NCBI RefSeq assembly: GCF_051014685.1
Contig: NW_027478385.1
Span: 6,758,001 to 6,822,000, forward strand
DNA: 64,000 nucleotides
Direction: 5' to 3'
Source of the DNA: Ptiloglossa arizonensis
Lineage: Eukaryota; Arthropoda; Insecta; Hymenoptera; Colletidae
Of this stretch, positions 11,922 through 25,360 are shown piece by piece. The notes under the pieces are model-generated. The model was not told the origin of the DNA, did no database searches, and worked only from the letters and a program-made list of their open reading frames with translations. Numbering within the stretch: the stretch's first letter is position 1; every line of letters starts with the position of its first letter. Made by a program: the position numbers and the translations under genes.

Positions 11922-12982
11922 GTCAATCCGTTCGCGAGATATGGGAGTTTGAAGACAAGAAATGGTTGAGAAGGCAAAAAACTTTTCGCAATTCTGCTAC
12001 TCCAAATGCTTAGCCAGAATGGGCTAGGGAAAAAATACACATACCGTTGTAATCGGGCGAGTTTCTACTTTCAGATGCAACAGGAATTTTTGGGTTAGGT
12101 CAATCCGTTCGCGAGATATGGGAGTTTGAAGCTAAGAACTGGTTGAGAAGACAACAAATTTTTCGCACTTCTGCTGCTCCAAACGCTTAACCAGAATGGC
12201 CCAGGGAGAAAATACACATACCGTTGTTATCGGGCGAGTTTCTGCTTTCAGATGCAATAGGAATTTTTGGGTTAGGTCAATCCGTTCGCGAGATATGGGA
12301 CATTGAAGCTAAGAAATGGTTGAGAAGACAACAAATTTTTCGCACTTCTGCTGCTCCAAACGCTTAACCAGAATGGCCTAGGGGAAAAATACACACACCG
12401 TTGTAATCGGGCGAGCTTCTACTTTCAAATGCAATAGGAATTTTTGGGTTAGGTAAATCCGTTCGCGAGATATGAGAGTTTGAAGCTAAGAAATGGTTGA
12501 GAAGAGAACAAATTTTTCGCAATTCTGCTGCTCCAAACGCTTAACCAGAATGGCATGGGAAAAAATACACATACCGTTGTTATCGGGCGAGTTTCTACTT
12601 TCAAATGCAATAGGAATTTTTGGGTTAGGTCAATCCGTTCGCGAGATATGGGAGTTTGAAGCTAAGAAATGGTTGAGAAGAGAACAAATTTTTCGCAATT
12701 CTGCTGCTCCAAACGCTTAACCAGAATGGCCTAGGGAAAAAATACACACACCTTTGTAGACGGGCGAGTTTCTACTTTCAAATGCAATAGGAATTTTTGG
12801 GTTAGGTCAATTCGTTCGCGAGATATGGGACATTGAAGCTAAGAAATGGTTGAGAAGACAACAAATTTTTCGCACTTCTGCTGCTCCAATCGCTTAACCA
12901 GAATGGCCTAGGGGAAAAATACACGTACCGTTGTAATTGGGCGAGTTTCTACTTTCAAATGCAATAGGAATTTTTGGGTTAG
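11922..12982 (+). repeat. Partial third copy of the 11-mer HOR
   Basis: Six monomers (11922, 12099, 12276, 12453, 12629, 12806) repeat the first six of the 11-mer. At 12983 the expected GGGAGTTTGAAGC monomer is replaced by a GGGACTTTGAATC type, and the array passes into the 15-mer family. The monomers from 12453 to 12982 are also m1-m3 of that 15-mer family, so the two families share a core of three monomers and this boundary is a switch point. Confidence 0.85.
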
Positions 12983-14928
12983 GTCAATCCGTTCGCGAGA
13001 TATGGGACTTTGAATCTAAGAAATGGTTGACAAGACAACAAATTTTTCGCACTTCAGCTGCTCCAATCGCCTAATCAGAATGGTCGAGGGGAAAAATACA
13101 CACACCGTTGTAATGGGGCGAGCTTCTACTTTCAAATGCAATAGGATATTTTGGGTTAGGTCAATCCGTTCGCGAGATATGAGAGTTTGAAGCTAAGAAA
13201 TGGTTGAGAAGAGAACAAATTTTTCGCAATTCTGCTGCTCCAAACGCTTAACCAGAATGGCCTAGGGGAAAAATACACACACCGTTGTAATCGGGCGAGC
13301 TTCTACTTTCAAATGCAATAGGAATTTTTGGGTTAGGTCAATCCGTTTGCGAGATATGAGAGTTTGAAGCTAAGAAATGGTTGAGAAGAGAACAAATTTT
13401 TCGCAATTCTGCTGCTCCAAACGCTTAACCAGAATGGCATGGGAAAAAATACACATACCGTTGTTATCGGGCGAGTTTCTACTTTCAAATGCAATAGGAA
13501 TTTTTGGGTTAGGTCAATCCGTTCGCGAGATATCGGAGTTTGAAGACAAGAAATGGTTGAGAAGGCAAAAAATTTTTCACAATTCTGCTGCTCCAAACGC
13601 TTAACCAGTATGGCCTAGGGAAAAAATACCCCTACCGTTGTAATCGCGCGAGCTTCTACTTTCAAATGCAATAGGAATTCTTGGGTTAGGCCAATCCGTT
13701 CGCGAGATATGAGAGTTTGAAGCTAAGAAATGGTTGAGAAGAGAACAAATTTTTCGCAATTCTGCTGCTCCAAACGCTTAACCAGAATGGCCTAGGGAAA
13801 AAATACGCATACCGTTGTATTGGGGCGAGTTTCAACTTTCAAATGCAGTAGGAATTTTTGTGTTATGTCAATCCGTTCGCGAGATATGGGAGTTTGAAGC
13901 TAAGAAATGGTTGTGAAGAGAACAAATTTTTCGCAATTCTGCTGCCCCAAACGCTTAACCAGAATGGCCTAGGGAAAAAATACGCACACCGTTGTAATCG
14001 GGCGAGTTTCTACTTTCAGACGCAGCAGGAATTTTTGGGTTTGGTCAATCTGTTCGCGAGATATGGGAGTTTGAAGCTAAGAAATGGTTGAGAAGACAAC
14101 AAATTTTTCGCACCTCTGCTGCTCCAAACGCTTAACCAGAATGGCCTAGGGAAAAAATACACATACCGGTGTAATCGGGAGAGTTTCTACTTTCAGACGC
14201 GACAGGAATTTTTGGGTTAGGTCAATCCGTTCGCGAGATATGGGACTTTGAATCTAAGAAATGGTTGACAAGACAACAAATTTTTCGCACTTCAGCTGCT
14301 CCAATCGCCTAATCAGAATGGTCTAGGGGAAAAATACACACACCGTTGTAATGGGGCGAGCTTCTACTTTCAAATGCAATAGGATATTTTGGGTTAGGTC
14401 AATCCGTTCGCGAGATATGAGAGTTTGAAGCTAAGAAATGGTTGAGAAGAGAACAAATTTTTCGCAATTCTGCTGCTCCAAACGCTTAACCAGAATGGCC
14501 TAGGGGAAAAATACACACACCGTTGTAATCGGGCGAGCTTCTACTTTCAAATGCAATAGGAATTTTTGGGTTAGGTCAATCCGTTTGCGAGATATGAGAG
14601 TTTGAAGCTAAGAAATGGTTGAGAAGAGAACAAATTTTTCGCACTTCTGCTGCTCCAAACGCTTAACCAGAATGGCCCAGGGAAAAAATACACATACCGT
14701 TGTTATCGGGCGAGTTTCTGCTTTCAGATGCAATAGGAATTTTTGGGTTAGGTCAATCCGTTCGCGAGATATGGGACATTGAAGCTAAGAAATGGTTGAG
14801 AAGACAACAAATTTTTCGCACTTCTGCTGCTCCAAACGCTTAACCAGAATGGCCTAGGGGAAAAATACACACACCGTTGTAATCGGGCGAGCTTCTACTT
14901 TCAAATGCAATAGGAATTTTTGGGTTAG
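12983..14928 (+). repeat. 14-mer version of the 15-mer HOR family
   Basis: With m1-m3 at 12453-12982, this forms a 2,476-bp unit of 14 monomers (14 x 177 minus 2). Using the 15-mer numbering, it contains m5 to m15 and lacks m4. m7 (13337, with GTTTGCGAG and GGCATGGG) is 176 bp here and has the full GAATTTTTGGG, unlike later copies. m8 has CGGAGTTTGAAGAC and CACAATTC; m9 has GAATTCTTGGG just before it and GTTTCAACTTTC in its tail; m10 has GGTTGTGAAGAG and CTGCCCC; m11 begins GTCAATCTGTTCG. Confidence 0.85.
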
Positions 14929-17580
14929 GTAAATCCGTTCGCGAGATATGAGAGTTTGAAGCTAAGAAATGGTTGAGAAGAGAACAAATTTTTCGCAATT
15001 CTGCTGCTCCAAACGCTTAACCAGAATGGCATGGGAAAAAATACACATACCGTTGTTATCGGGCGAGTTTCTACTTTCAAATGCAATAGGAATTTTTGGG
15101 TTAGGTCAATCCGTTCGCGAGATATGGGAGTTTGAAGCTAAGAAATGGTTGAGAAGAGAACAAATTTTTCGCAATTCTGCTGCTCCAAACGCTTAACCAG
15201 AATGGCCTAGGGAAAAAATACACACACCTTTGTAGTCGGGCGAGTTTCTACTTTCAAATTGCAATAGGAATTTTTGGGTTAGGTCAATTCGTTCGCGAGA
15301 TATGGGACATTGAAGCTAAGAAATGGTTGAGAAGACAACAAATTTTTCGCACTTCTGCTGCTCCAATCGCTTAACCAGAATGGCCTAGGGGAAAAATACA
15401 CGTACCGTTGTAATTGGGCGAGTTTCTACTTTCAAATGCAATACGAATTTTTGGGTTAGGTCAATCCGTTCGCGAGATATGGGAGTTTGAAGCTAAGAAA
15501 TGGTTGAGAAGAGAACAAATTTTTCGCACCTCTGCTGCTCCAAACGCTTAACCAGAATGGCCTAGGAAAAAAATACACATACCGGTGTAATCGGGAGAGT
15601 TTCTACTTTCAGACGCGACAGGAATTTTTGGGTTAGGTCAATCCGTTCGCGAGATATGGGACTTTGAATCTAAGAAATGGTTGACAAGACAACAAATTTT
15701 TCGCACTTCAGCTGCTCCAATCGCCTAATCAGAATGGTCTAGGGGAAAAATACACACACCGTTGTAATGGGGCGAGCTTCTACTTTCAAATGCAATAGGA
15801 TATTTTGGGTTAGGTCAATCCGTTCGCGAGATATGAGAGTTTGAAGCTAAGAAATGGTTGAGAAGAGAACAAATTTTTCGCAATTCTGCTGCTCCAAACG
15901 CTTAACCAGAATGGCCTAGGGGAAAAATACACACACCGTTGTAATCGGGCGAGCTTCTACTTTCAAATGCAATAGGAATTTTTGGGTTAGGTCAATCCGT
16001 TTGCGAGATATGAGAGTTTGAAGCTAAGAAATGGTTGAGAAGAGAACAAATTTTTCGCAATTCTGCTGCTCCAAACGCTTAACCAGAATGGCATGGGAAA
16101 AAATACACATACCGTTGTTATCGGGCGAGTTTCTACTTTCAAATGCAATAGGAATTTTTGGTTAGGTCAATCCGTTCGCGAGATATCGGAGTTTGAAGAC
16201 AAGAAATGGTTGAGAAGGCAAAAAATTTTTCACAATTCTGCTGCTCCAAACGCTTAACCAGAATGGCATGGGAAAAAATACACATACCGTTGTAATCGCG
16301 CGAGCTTCTACTTTCAAATGCAATAGGAATTCTTGGGTTAGGCCAATCCGTTCGCGAGATATGAGAGTTTGAAGCTAAGAAATGGTTGAGAAGAGAACAA
16401 ATTTTTCGCAATTCTGCTGCTCCAAACGCTTAACCAGAATGGCCTAGGGAAAAAATACGCATACCGTTGTATTGGGGCGAGTTTCAACTTTCAAATGCAG
16501 TAGGAATTTTTGTGTTATGTCAATCCGTTCGGGAGATATGGGAGTTTGAAGCTAAGAAATGGTTGTGAAGAGAACAAATTTTTCGCAATTCTGCTGCCCC
16601 AAACGCTTAACCAGAATGGCCTAGGGAAAAAATACGCACACCGTTGTAATCGGGCGAGTTTCTACTTTCAGACGCAGCAGGAATTTTTGGGTTTGGTCAA
16701 TCTGTTCGCGAGATATGGGAGTTTGAAGCTAAGAAATGGTTGAGAAGACAACAAATTTTTCGCACCTCTGCTGCTCCAAACGCTTAACCAGAATGGCCTA
16801 GGGAAAAAATACACATACCGGTGTAATCGGGAGAGTTTCTACTTTCAGACGCGACAGGAATTTTTGGGTTAGGTCAATCCGTTCGCGAGATATGGGACTT
16901 TGAATCTAAGAAATGGTTGACAAGACAACAAATTTTTCGCACTTCAGCTGCTCCAATCGCCTAATCAGAATGGTCTAGGGGAAAAATACACACACCGTTG
17001 TAATGGGGCGAGCTTCTACTTTCAAATGCAATAGGATATTTTGGGTTAGGTCAATCCGTTCGCGAGATATGAGAGTTTGAAGCTAAGAAATGGTTGAGAA
17101 GAGAACAAATTTTTCGCAATTCTGCTGCTCCAAACGCTTAACCAGAATGGCCTAGGGGAAAAATACACACACCGTTGTAATCGGGCGAGCTTCTACTTTC
17201 AAATGCAATAGGAATTTTTGGGTTAGGTCAATCCGTTTGCGAGATATGAGAGTTTGAAGCTAAGAAATGGTTGAGAAGAGAACAAATTTTTCGCACTTCT
17301 GCTGCTCCAAACGCTTAACCAGAATGGCCCAGGGAAAAAATACACATACCGTTGTTATCGGGCGAGTTTCTGCTTTCAGATGCAATAGGAATTTTTGGGT
17401 TAGGTCAATCCGTTCGCGAGATATGGGACATTGAAGCTAAGAAATGGTTGAGAAGACAACAAATTTTTCGCACTTCTGCTGCTCCAAACGCTTAACCAGA
17501 ATGGCCTAGGGGAAAAATACACACACCGTTGTAATCGGGCGAGCTTCTACTTTCAAATGCAATAGGAATTTTTGGGTTAG
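14929..17580 (+). repeat. 15-mer HOR, complete copy 1 (2,652 bp)
   Basis: Monomers m1 to m15. m1 GTAAATCC with GGCATGGG; m2 CTTTGTAGTCGG; m3 GACATT with AATTGGGCG; m4 CACCTC with CCGGTGTAATCGGGAGAG; m5 GACTTTGAATC with GGTCTAGGGG; m6 GAGAG; m7 GTTTGCG with GGCATGGG; m8 CGGAG; m9 GCAGTAGG; m10 TGTGAAG; m11 CACCTC; m12 and m13 repeat m5 and m6; m14 GTTTGCG with CCCAGGG; m15 GACATT. Length bookkeeping closes: minus 1 at m1, minus 2 at m7 (GGCATGGG and GAATTTTTGGTT), minus 1 at m8, plus 1 at 15257-15263 (CAAATTGCAATAGG). m8 here carries an m7-like GGCATGGG tract not found in other copies. Confidence 0.9.
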
Positions 17581-18995
17581 GTAAATCCGTTCGCGAGATA
17601 TGAGAGTTTGAAGCTAAGAAATGGTTGAGAAGAGAACAAATTTTTCGCAATTCTGCTGCTCCAAACGCTTAACCAGAATGGCATGGGAAAAAATACACAT
17701 ACCGTTGTTATCGGGCGAGTTTCTACTTTCAAATGCAATAGGAATTTTTGGGTTAGGTCAATCCGTTCGCGAGATATGGGAGTTTGAATCTAAGAAATGG
17801 TTGAGAAGAGAACAAATTTTTCGCAATTCTGCTGCTCCAAACGCTTAACCAGAATGGCCTAGGGAAAAAATACACACACCTTTGTAGTCGGGCGAGTTTC
17901 TACTTTCAAATGCAATAGGAATTTTTGGGTTAGGTCAATTCGTTCGCGAGATATGGGACATTGAAGCTAAGAAATGGTTGAGAAGACAACAAATTTTTCG
18001 CACTTCTGCTGCTCCAATCGCTTAACCAGAATGGCCTAGGGGAAAAATACACGTACCGTTGTAATTGGGCGAGTTTCCACTTTCAAATGCAATAGGAATT
18101 TTTGGGTTAGGTCAATCCGTTCGCGAGATATGGGAGTTTGAAGCTAAGAAATGGTTGAGAAGAGAACAAATTTTTCGCACCTCTGCTGCTCCAAACGCTT
18201 AACCAGAATGGCCTAGGAAAAAAATACACATACCGGTGTAATCGGGAGAGTTTCTACTTTCAGACGCGACAGGAATTTTTGGGTTAGGTCAATCCGTTCG
18301 CGAGATATGGGACTTTGAATCTAAGAAATGGTTGACAAGACAACAAATTTTTCGCACTTCAGCTGCTCCAATCGCCTAATCAGAATGGTCTAGGGGAAAA
18401 ATACACACACCGTTGTAATGGGGCGAGCTTCTACTTTCAAATGCAATAGGATATTTTGGGTTAGGTCAATCCGTTCGCGAGATATGAGAGTTTGAAGCTA
18501 AGAAATGGTTGAGAAGAGAACAAATTTTTCGCAATTCTGCTGCTCCAAACGCTTAACCAGAATGGCCTAGGGGAAAAATACACACACCGTTGTAATCGGG
18601 CGAGCTTCTACTTTCAAATGCAATAGGAATTTTTGGGTTAGGTCAATCCGTTTGCGAGATATGAGAGTTTGAAGCTAAGAAATGGTTGAGAAGAGAACAA
18701 ATTTTTCGCACTTCTGCTGCTCCAAACGCTTAACCAGAATGGCCCAGGGAAAAAATACACATACCGTTGTTATCGGGCGAGTTTCTGCTTTCAGATGCAA
18801 TAGGAATTTTTGGGTTAGGTCAATCCGTTCGCGAGATATGGGACATTGAAGCTAAGAAATGGTTGAGAAGACAACAAATTTTTCGCACTTCTGCTGCTCC
18901 AAACGCTTAACCAGAATGGCCTAGGGGAAAAATACACACACCGTTGTAATCGGGCGAGCTTCTACTTTCAAATGCAATAGGAATTTTTGGGTTAG
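17581..18995 (+). repeat. 8-mer HOR, deletion product of the 15-mer (1,415 bp)
   Basis: Order is m1 m2 m3 m4 m5 m6 m14 m15. m7 to m13 are missing, so m6 joins directly to m14. Because m5-m6-m7 and m12-m13-m14 are close paralogues, a crossover between the two halves of misaligned 15-mers would produce exactly this unit. The length is 8 x 177 minus 1 (m1). Confidence 0.9.
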
Positions 18996-21293
18996 GTAAA
19001 TCCGTTCGCGAGATATGAGAGTTTGAAGCTAAGAAATGGTTGAGAAGAGAACAAATTTTTCGCAATTCTGCTGCTCCAAACGCTTAACCAGAATGGCATG
19101 GGAAAAAATACACATACCGTTGTTATCGGGCGAGTTTCTACTTTCAAATGCAATAGGAATTTTTGGGTTAGGTCAATCCGTTCGCGAGATATGGGAGTTT
19201 GAAGCTAAGAAATGGTTGAGAAGAGAACAAATTTTTCGCAATTCTGCTGCTCCAAACGCTTAACCAGAATGGCCTAGGGAAAAAATACACACACCTTTGT
19301 AGTCGGGCGAGTTTCTACTTTCAAATGCAATAGGAATTTTTGGGTTAGGTCAATTCGTTCGCGAGATATGGGACATTGAAGCTAAGAAATGGTTGAGAAG
19401 ACAACAAATTTTTCGCACTTCTGCTGCTCCAATCGCTTAACCAGAATGGCCTAGGGGAAAAATACACGTACCGTTGTAATTGGGCGAGTTTCTACTTTCA
19501 AATGCAATAGGAATTTTTGGGTTAGGTCAATCCGTTCGCGAGATATGGGAGTTTGAAGCTAAGAAATGGTTGAGAAGAGAACAAATTTTTCGCACCTCCG
19601 CTGCTCCAAACGCTTAACCAGAATGGCCTAGGAAAAAAATACACATACCGGTGTAATCGGGAGAGTTTCTACTTTCAGACGCGACAGGAATTTTTGGGTT
19701 AGGTCAATCCGTTCGCGAGATATGGGACTTTGAATCTAAGAAATGGTTGACAAGACAACAAATTTTTCGCACTTCAGCTGCTCCAATCGCCTAATCAGAA
19801 TGGTCTAGGGGAAAAATACACACACCGTTGTAATGGGGCGAGCTTCTACTTTCAAATGCAATAGGATATTTTGGGTTAGGTCAATCCGTTCGCGAGATAT
19901 GAGAGTTTGAAGCTAAGAAATGGTTGAGAAGAGAACAAATTTTTCGCAATTCTGCTGCTCCAAACGCTTAACCAGAATGGCCTAGGGGAAAAATACACAC
20001 ACCGTTGTAATCGGGCGAGCTTCTACTTTCAAATGCAATAGGAATTTTTGGGTTAGGTCAATCCGTTTGCGAGATATGAGAGTTTGAAGCTAAGAAATGG
20101 TTGAGAAGAGAACAAATTTTTCGCAATTCTGCTGCTCCAAACGCTTAACCAGAATGGCATGGGAAAAAATACACATACCGTTGTTATCGGGCGAGTTTCT
20201 ACTTTCAAATGCAATAGGAATTTTTGGTTAGGTCAATCCGTTCGCGAGATATGAGAGTTTGAAGCTAAGAAATGGTTGAGAAGAGAACAAATTTTTCGCA
20301 ATTCTGCTGCTCCAAACGCTTAACCAGAATGGCCTAGGGAAAAAATACGCATACCGTTGTATTGGGGCGAGTTTCAACTTTCAAATGCAGTAGGAATTTT
20401 TGTGTTATGTCAATCCGTTCGCGAGATATGGGAGTTTGAAGCTAAGAAATGGTTGTGAAGAGGACAAATTTTTCGCAATTCTGCTGCTCCAAACGCTTAA
20501 CCAGAATGGCCTAGGGAAAAAATACACATACCGGTGTAATCGGGAGAGTTTCTACTTTCAGACGCGACAGGAATTTTTGGGTTAGGTCAATCCGTTCGCG
20601 AGATATGGGACTTTGAATCTAAAAAATGGTTGACAAGACAACAAATTTTTCGCACTTCAGCTGCTCCAATCGCCTAATCAGAATGGTCTAGGGGAAAAAT
20701 ACACACACCGTTGTAATGGGGCGAGCTTCTACTTTCAAATGCAATAGGATATTTTGGGTTAGGTCAATCGGTTCGCGAGATATGAGAGTTTGAAGCTAAG
20801 AAATGGTTGAGAAGAGAACAAATTTTTCGCAATTCTGCTGCTCCAAACGCTTAACCAGAATGGCCTAGGGGAAAAATACACACACCGTTGTAATCGGGCG
20901 AGCTTCTACTTTCAAATGCAATAGGAATTTTTGGGTTAGGTCAATCCGTTTGCGAGATATGAGAGTTTGAAGCTAAGAAATGGTTGAGAAGAGAACAAAT
21001 TTTTCGCACTTCTGCTGCTCCAAACGCTTAACCAGAATGGCCCAGGGAAAAAATACACATACCGTTGTTATCGGGCGAGTTTCTGCTTTCAGATGCAATA
21101 GGAATTTTTGGGTTAGGTCAATCCGTTCGCGAGATATGGGACATTGAAGCTAAGAAATGGTTGAGAAGACAACAAATTTTTCGCACTTCTGCTGCTCCAA
21201 ACGCTTAACCAGAATGGCCTAGGGGAAAAATACACACACCGTTGTAATCGGGCGAGCTTCTACTTTCAAATGCAATAGGAATTTTTGGGTTAG
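18996..21293 (+). repeat. 13-mer variant of the 15-mer HOR (2,298 bp)
   Basis: Order is m1-m7, m9, an m10/m11 hybrid, m12-m15. m8 is absent: m7 (20057, 175 bp) is followed at 20232 by a GAGAGTTTGAAGC monomer of m9 type. The monomer at 20409 begins as m10 (GGTTGTGAAGAGG, preceded by GTGTTATGTC) and ends as m11 (CACATACCGGTGTAATCGG, GACGCGACAGG), so one monomer was lost by an in-register exchange. The length is 13 x 177 minus 3. Confidence 0.85.
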
Positions 21294-22708
21294 GTAAATC
21301 CGTTCGCGAGATATGAGAGTTTGAAGCTAAGAAATGGTTGAGAAGAGAACAAATTTTTCGCAATTCTGCTGCTCCAAACGCTTAACCAGAATGGCATGGG
21401 AAAAAATACACATACCGTTGTTATCGGGCGAGTTTCTACTTTCAAATGCAATAGGAATTTTTGGGTTAGGTCAATCCGTTCGCGAGATATGGGAGTTTGA
21501 AGCTAAGAAATGGTTGAGAAGAGAACAAATTTTTCGCAATTCTGCTGCTCCAAACGCTTAACCAGAATGGCCTAGGGAAAAAATACACACACCTTTGTAG
21601 TCGGGCGAGTTTCTACTTTCAAATGCAATAGGAATTTTTGGGTTAGGTCAATTCGTTCGCGAGATATGGGACATTGAAGCTAAGAAATGGTTGAGAAGAC
21701 AACAAATTTTTCGCACTTCTGCTGCTCCAATCGCTTAACCAGAATGGCCTAGGGGAAAAATACACGTACCGTTGTAATTGGGCGAGTTTCTACTTTCAAA
21801 TGCAATAGGAATTTTTGGGTTAGGTCAATCCGTTCGCGAGATATGGGAGTTTGAAGCTAAGAAATGGTTGAGAAGAGAACAAATTTTTCGCACCTCTGCT
21901 GCTCCAAACGCTTAACCAGAATGGCCTAGGAAAAAAATACACATACCGGTGTAATCGGGAGAGTTTCTACTTTCAGACGCGACAGGAATTTTTGGGTTAG
22001 GTCAATCCGTTCGCGAGATATGGGACTTTGAATCTAAGAAATGGTTGACAAGACAACAAATTTTTCGCACTTCAGCTGCTCCAATCGCCTAATCAGAATG
22101 GTCTAGGGGAAAAATACACACACCGTTGTAATGGGGCGAGCTTCTACTTTCAAATGCAATAGGATATTTTGGGTTAGGTCAATCCGTTCGCGAGATATGA
22201 GAGTTTGACGCTAAGAAATGGTTGAGAAGAGAACAAATTTTTCGCAATTCTGCTGCTCCAAACGCTTAACCAGAATGGCCTAGGGGAAAAATACACACAC
22301 CGTTGTAATCGGGCGAGCTTCTACTTTCAAATGCAATAGGAATTTTTGGGTTAGGTCAATCCGTTTGCGAGATATGAGAGTTTGAAGCTAAGAAATGGTT
22401 GAGAAGAGAACAAATTTTTCGCACTTCTGCTGCTCCAAACGCTTAACCAGAATGGCCCAGGGAAAAAATACACATACCGTTGTTATCGGGCGAGTTTCTG
22501 CTTTCAGATGCAATAGGAATTTTTGGGTTAGGTCAATCCGTTCGCGAGATATGGGACATTGAAGCTAAGAAATGGTTGAGAAGACAACAAATTTTTCGCA
22601 CTTCTGCTGCTCCAAACGCTTAACCAGAATGGCCTAGGGGAAAAATACACACACCGTTGTAATCGGGCGAGCTTCTACTTTCAAATGCAATAGGAATTTT
22701 TGGGTTAG
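21294..22708 (+). repeat. 8-mer HOR, second copy (1,415 bp)
   Basis: Same order as the unit at 17581: m1-m6, m14, m15. Private changes include TTTGACGCTAAG near 22206. Its recurrence after a 13-mer shows that the 8-mer and longer units alternate, so they were amplified as a larger composite or exchanged repeatedly. Confidence 0.9.
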
Positions 22709-25360
22709 GTAAATCCGTTCGCGAGATATGAGAGTTTGAAGCTAAGAAATGGTTGAGAAGAGAACAAATTTTTCGCAATTCTGCTGCTCCAAACGCTTAA
22801 CCAGAATTGCATGGGAAAAAATACACATACCGTTGTTATCGGGCGAGTTTCTACTTTCAAATGCAATAGGAATTTTTGGGTTAGGTCAATCCGTTCGCGA
22901 GATATGGGAGTTTGAAGCTAAGAAATGGTTGAGAAGAGAACAAATTTTTCGCAATTCTGCTGCTCCAAACGCTTAACCAGAATGGCCTAGGGAAAAAATA
23001 CACACACCTTTGTAGTCGGGCGAGTTTCTACTTTCAAATGCAATAGGAATTTTTGGGTTAGGTCAATTCGTTCGCGAGATATGGGACATTGAAGCTAAGA
23101 AATGGTTGAGAAGACAACAAATTTTTCGCACTTCTGCTGCTCCAATCGCTTAACCAGAATGGCCTAGGGGAAAAATACACGTACCGTTGTAATTGGGCGA
23201 GTTTCTACTTTCAAATGCAATAGGAATTTTTGGGTTAGGTCAATCCGTTCGCGAGATATGGGAGTTTGAAGCTAAGAAATGGTTGAGAAGAGAACAAATT
23301 TTTCGCACCTCTGCTGCTCCAAACGCTTAACCAGAATGGCCTAGGAAAAAAATACACATACCGGTGTAATCGGGAGAGTTTCTACTTTCAGACGCGACAG
23401 GAATTTTTGGGTTAGGTCAATCCGTTCGCGAGATATGGGACTTTGAATCTAAGAAATGGTTGACAAGACAACAAATTTTTCGCACTTCAGCTGCTCCAAT
23501 CGCCTAATCAGAATGGTCTAGGGGAAAAATACACACACCGTTGTAATGGGGCGAGCTTCTACTTTCAAATGCAATAGGATATTTTGGGTTAGGTCAATCC
23601 GTTCGCGAGATATGAGAGTTTGAAGCTAAGAAATGGTTGAGAAGAGAACAAATTTTTCGCAATTCTGCTGCTCCAAACGCTTAACCAGAATGGCCTAGGG
23701 GAAAAATACACACACCGTTGTAATCGGGCGAGCTTCTACTTTCAAATGCAATAGGAATTTTTGGGTTACGTCAATCCGTTTGCGAGATATGAGAGTTTGA
23801 AGCTAAGAAATGGTTGAGAAGAGAACAAATTTTTCGCAATTCTGCTGCTCCAAACGCTTAACCAGAATGGCATGGGAAAAAATACACATACCGTTGTTAT
23901 CGGGCGAGTTTCTACTTTCAAATGCAATAGGAATTTTTGGTTAGGTCAATCCGTTCGCGAGATATCGGAGTTTGAAGACAAGAAATGGTTGAGAAGGCAA
24001 AAAATTTTTCACAATTCTGCTGCTCCAAACGCTTAACCAGTATGGCCTAGGGAAAAAATACCCCTACCGTTGTAATCGCGCGAGCTTCTACTTTCAAATG
24101 CAATAGGAATTCTTGGGTTAGGCCAATCCGTTCGCGAGATATGAGAGTTTGAAGCTAAGAAATGGTTGAGAAGAGAACAAATTTTTCGCAATTCTGCTGC
24201 TCCAAACGCTTAACCAGAATGGCCTAGGGAAAAAATACGCATACCGTTGTATTGGGGCGAGTTTCAACTTTCAAATGCAGTAGGAATTTTTGTGTTATGT
24301 CAATCCGTTCGCGAGATATGGGAGTTTGAAGCTAAGAAATGGTTGTGAAGAGAACAAATTTTTCGCAATTCTGCTGCCCCAAACGCTTAACCAGAATGGC
24401 CTAGGGAAAAAATACGCACACCGTTGTAATCGGGCGAGTTTCTACTTTCAGACGCAGCAGGAATTTTTGGGTTTGGTCAATCTGTTCGCGAGATATGGGA
24501 GTTTGAAGCTAAGAAATGGTTGAGAAGACAACAAATTTTTCGCACCTCTGCTGCTCCAAACGCTTAACCAGAATGGCCTAGGGAAAAAATACACATACCG
24601 GTGTAATCGGGAGAGTTTCTACTTTCAGACGCGACAGGAATTTTTGGGTTAGGTCAATCCGTTCGCGAGATATGGGACTTTGAATCTAAGAAATGGTTGA
24701 CAAGACAACAAATTTTTCGCACTTCAGCTGCTCCAATCGCCTAATCAGAATGGTCTAGGGGAAAAATACACACACCGTTGTAATGGGGCGAGCTTCTACT
24801 TTCAAATGCAATAGGATATTTTGGGTTAGGTCAATCCGTTCGCGAGATATGAGAGTTTGAAGCTAAGAAATGGTTGAGAAGAGAACAAATTTTTCGCAAT
24901 TCTGCTGCTCCAAACGCTTAACCAGAATGGCCTAGGGGAAAAATACACACACCGTTGTAATCGGGCGAGCTTCTACTTTCAAATGCAATAGGAATTTTTG
25001 GGTTAGGTCAATCCGTTTGCGAGATATGAGAGTTTGAAGCTAAGAAATGGTTGAGAAGAGAACAAATTTTTCGCACTTCTGCTGCTCCAAACGCTTAACC
25101 AGAATGGCCCAGGGAAAAAATACACATACCGTTGTTATCGGGCGAGTTTCTGCTTTCAGATGCAATAGGAATTTTTGGGTTAGGTCAATCCGTTCGCGAG
25201 ATATGGGACATTGAAGCTAAGAAATGGTTGAGAAGACAACAAATTTTTCGCACTTCTGCTGCTCCAAACGCTTAACCAGAATGGCCTAGGGGAAAAATAC
25301 ACACACCGTTGTAATCGGGCGAGCTTCTACTTTCAAATGCAATAGGAATTTTTGGGTTAG
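22709..25360 (+). repeat. 15-mer HOR, complete copy 2 (2,652 bp)
   Basis: Order m1 to m15 as at 14929. Here m8 has the usual form, CAGTATGGCCTAGGG followed by ACCCCTACCG, so the deficit of 3 bp is from m1 (1) and m7 (2). Private changes include CAGAATTGCATGGG at 22803 and GGGTTACGTC near 23765. Confidence 0.9.

Noticed and set aside
12493..12720. 75-codon forward open frames (this one and about forty similar, all starting MVE)
   Set aside because: They start in the AAATGGTTGAG element, nearly always in a 176-bp GGCATGGG monomer, and read into the next monomer only because the 1-bp deletion shifts frame. They are satellite sequence, have no recognisable domain, and recur with each HOR copy.
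13333..13596. 87-codon reverse open frames (this one and about twenty-five similar), with 90-99-codon versions at 16139 and 38624
   Set aside because: They are the antisense shadow of the same 1-bp frame shift, and the longer ones arise where two adjacent monomers carry GGCATGGG. There is no ribosome or promoter context and no family resemblance.
13858..14091. 61- and 77-codon forward frames starting MCYVNPF
   Set aside because: The ATG is created by the GTGTTATGTC variant of the usual GGGTTAGGTC, and the frame stays open by loss of a stop in GCAGCAGG and GGGTTTGG monomers. It is a repeat-derived by-product.
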